From contig JAIUYC010000313.1 of NCBI GenBank assembly GCA_020216575.1, forward strand, positions 1 to 5,824: DNA of 5,824 nt, in the 5' to 3' direction. The first letter of the stretch is position 1. The number at the start of each line of letters is the position of its first letter. The stretch is from Coleofasciculus sp. S288. GTDB lineage: Bacteria > Cyanobacteriota > Cyanobacteriia > Cyanobacteriales > Coleofasciculaceae. The notes below the pieces were generated by a model. The model had not been told where the DNA came from. It did not search any database and was given only the letters and a program-made list of their open reading frames with translations. The position numbers were made by a program, and so were the translations under genes. Below are positions 5,328 to 5,824 of this stretch, one piece after another.

Positions 5328-5334
5328 CTAAGTT

Positions 5335-5824
5335 ATGAAAAAACCCGTTATTGCTATTGGTCTAGATGCGGCTGAACCCAAATTGATTGAGAAATGGATG
5401 TCTCAAGGGCATCTGAAAAATCTGCGTCGCCTGCACGAACAAGGTGCTTACACCCGCCTGAAAAACCTTGATTACTACAGAGCCGAAACGCCGTGGACGA
5501 CCTTTTTGACCGGCGTTTCACCGGAAAAAACCGGATACTGGTCGCCAATCAAGTTCCACAAAGATACTTACGACGCGAATCTTGTTGAAGCCTACGACTA
5601 CGCGGAATATTCCCCATTTTACGCGCTGGGTGAGAAGTATCGGGTAGCCGCGTTTGACATTCCCCAGACAGCCCTCTCCGACCGAGTGAATGGCGTGCAA
5701 CTTCTAGCTTGGGGTTCGCATTCTCCCCAAACTCCCAGCGTTTCTCAACCCGCTTCACTTTTCCGAGAACTGGTTAACAAGTACGGCGTCCATCCAGGAC
5801 TCCATAACGACCACGCCAACTGTA
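5335..5824 (+). CDS. Second alkaline-phosphatase-superfamily phosphodiesterase-like protein (3' end outside window)
   Basis: The frame is open from the ATG at 5335 to the window edge, giving 163 codons. It begins MKKPVIAIGLDAAEPKLIEK and aligns without gaps to the upstream gene, with about 110 of 163 residues identical (67%, counted by hand). It keeps metal ligand D11, the RAETPWTTFLTG nucleophile region (T52), the TGYW motif, and the LAWG and PSVSQPASL segments. It differs at codon 14, with the family-typical Glu where the first copy has Pro, and so lacks the poly-C run. The start is supported by a good ribosome site and by the matching N-terminus of its paralogue. There is no signal peptide, so a cytoplasmic location is likely. 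The second metal-binding half, including the equivalents of His207 and Ala265, lies beyond the window. A tandem duplication followed by divergence is the simplest origin. Confidence 0.88.
   Translation, partial: MKKPVIAIGLDAAEPKLIEKWMSQGHLKNLRRLHEQGAYTRLKNLDYYRAETPWTTFLTGVSPEKTGYWSPIKFHKDTYDANLVEAYDYAEYSPFYALGEKYRVAAFDIPQTALSDRVNGVQLLAWGSHSPQTPSVSQPASLFRELVNKYGVHPGLHNDHANC

Larger units (their letters stand above)
5182..5334 (+). other. Spacer between the phosphodiesterase paralogues
   Basis: A 153-bp gap with no ORF. It is dominated by a 14-bp inverted repeat and ends in a good ribosome site. No T-tract terminator is visible, so read-through from the first gene to the second is plausible. 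Confidence 0.6.

Noticed and set aside
5354..5758. Minus-strand frames opposite the second phosphodiesterase-like gene
   Set aside because: They are antisense shadows of a reading frame that aligns without gaps to the upstream paralogue.

Overview
The window looks cyanobacterial. Three perfect copies of the HIP1 octamer GCGATCGC (2937-2944, 3241-3248, 5270-5277), G-rich heptamer tandem repeats and palindromic intergenic elements are all typical of filamentous or colonial cyanobacteria. No genus can be named from this stretch alone.

Layout: (1) 1-302, the 3' end of a histidinol-phosphate aminotransferase gene (hisC) on the + strand. (2) 303-595, a convergent intergenic region made almost entirely of repeats and hairpins. 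(3) 596-1546 and 1741-2514, two consecutive minus-strand genes for glycosyltransferases of the WecG/TagA/CpsF family (GT26). They belong to one family but differ in catalytic-motif detail and base composition. (4) 2515-3519, about 1 kb without a convincing gene. It holds three strong inverted repeats and one weak, possibly decayed ORF. (5) 3520-5181, a complete + strand gene for an alkaline-phosphatase-superfamily phosphodiesterase-like protein, followed after 153 bp by (6) the start of a close paralogue (5335 to the window edge, about 67% identical over the 163 residues visible). A perfect 14-bp inverted repeat with a HIP1 site in its loop lies between these two genes.

How they may fit together: GT26 enzymes move a sugar from a nucleotide sugar onto a lipid-linked acceptor at the cytoplasmic face of the membrane, in teichoic acid, enterobacterial common antigen and exopolysaccharide synthesis. 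Both phosphodiesterase-like proteins begin directly at the catalytic core with no signal peptide, so they are probably cytoplasmic and could act on phosphorylated intermediates. The window therefore resembles part of a cell-surface glycan locus beside a housekeeping hisC. The link between the glycosyltransferases and the phosphodiesterases rests only on proximity, because the two pairs are transcribed divergently across the 1-kb gap.

Most worth follow-up: the tandem phosphodiesterase-like paralogues, in which two acidic metal ligands canonical for the superfamily appear replaced; the 14-bp inverted repeat between them; and the operator-like palindromes in the divergent gap.
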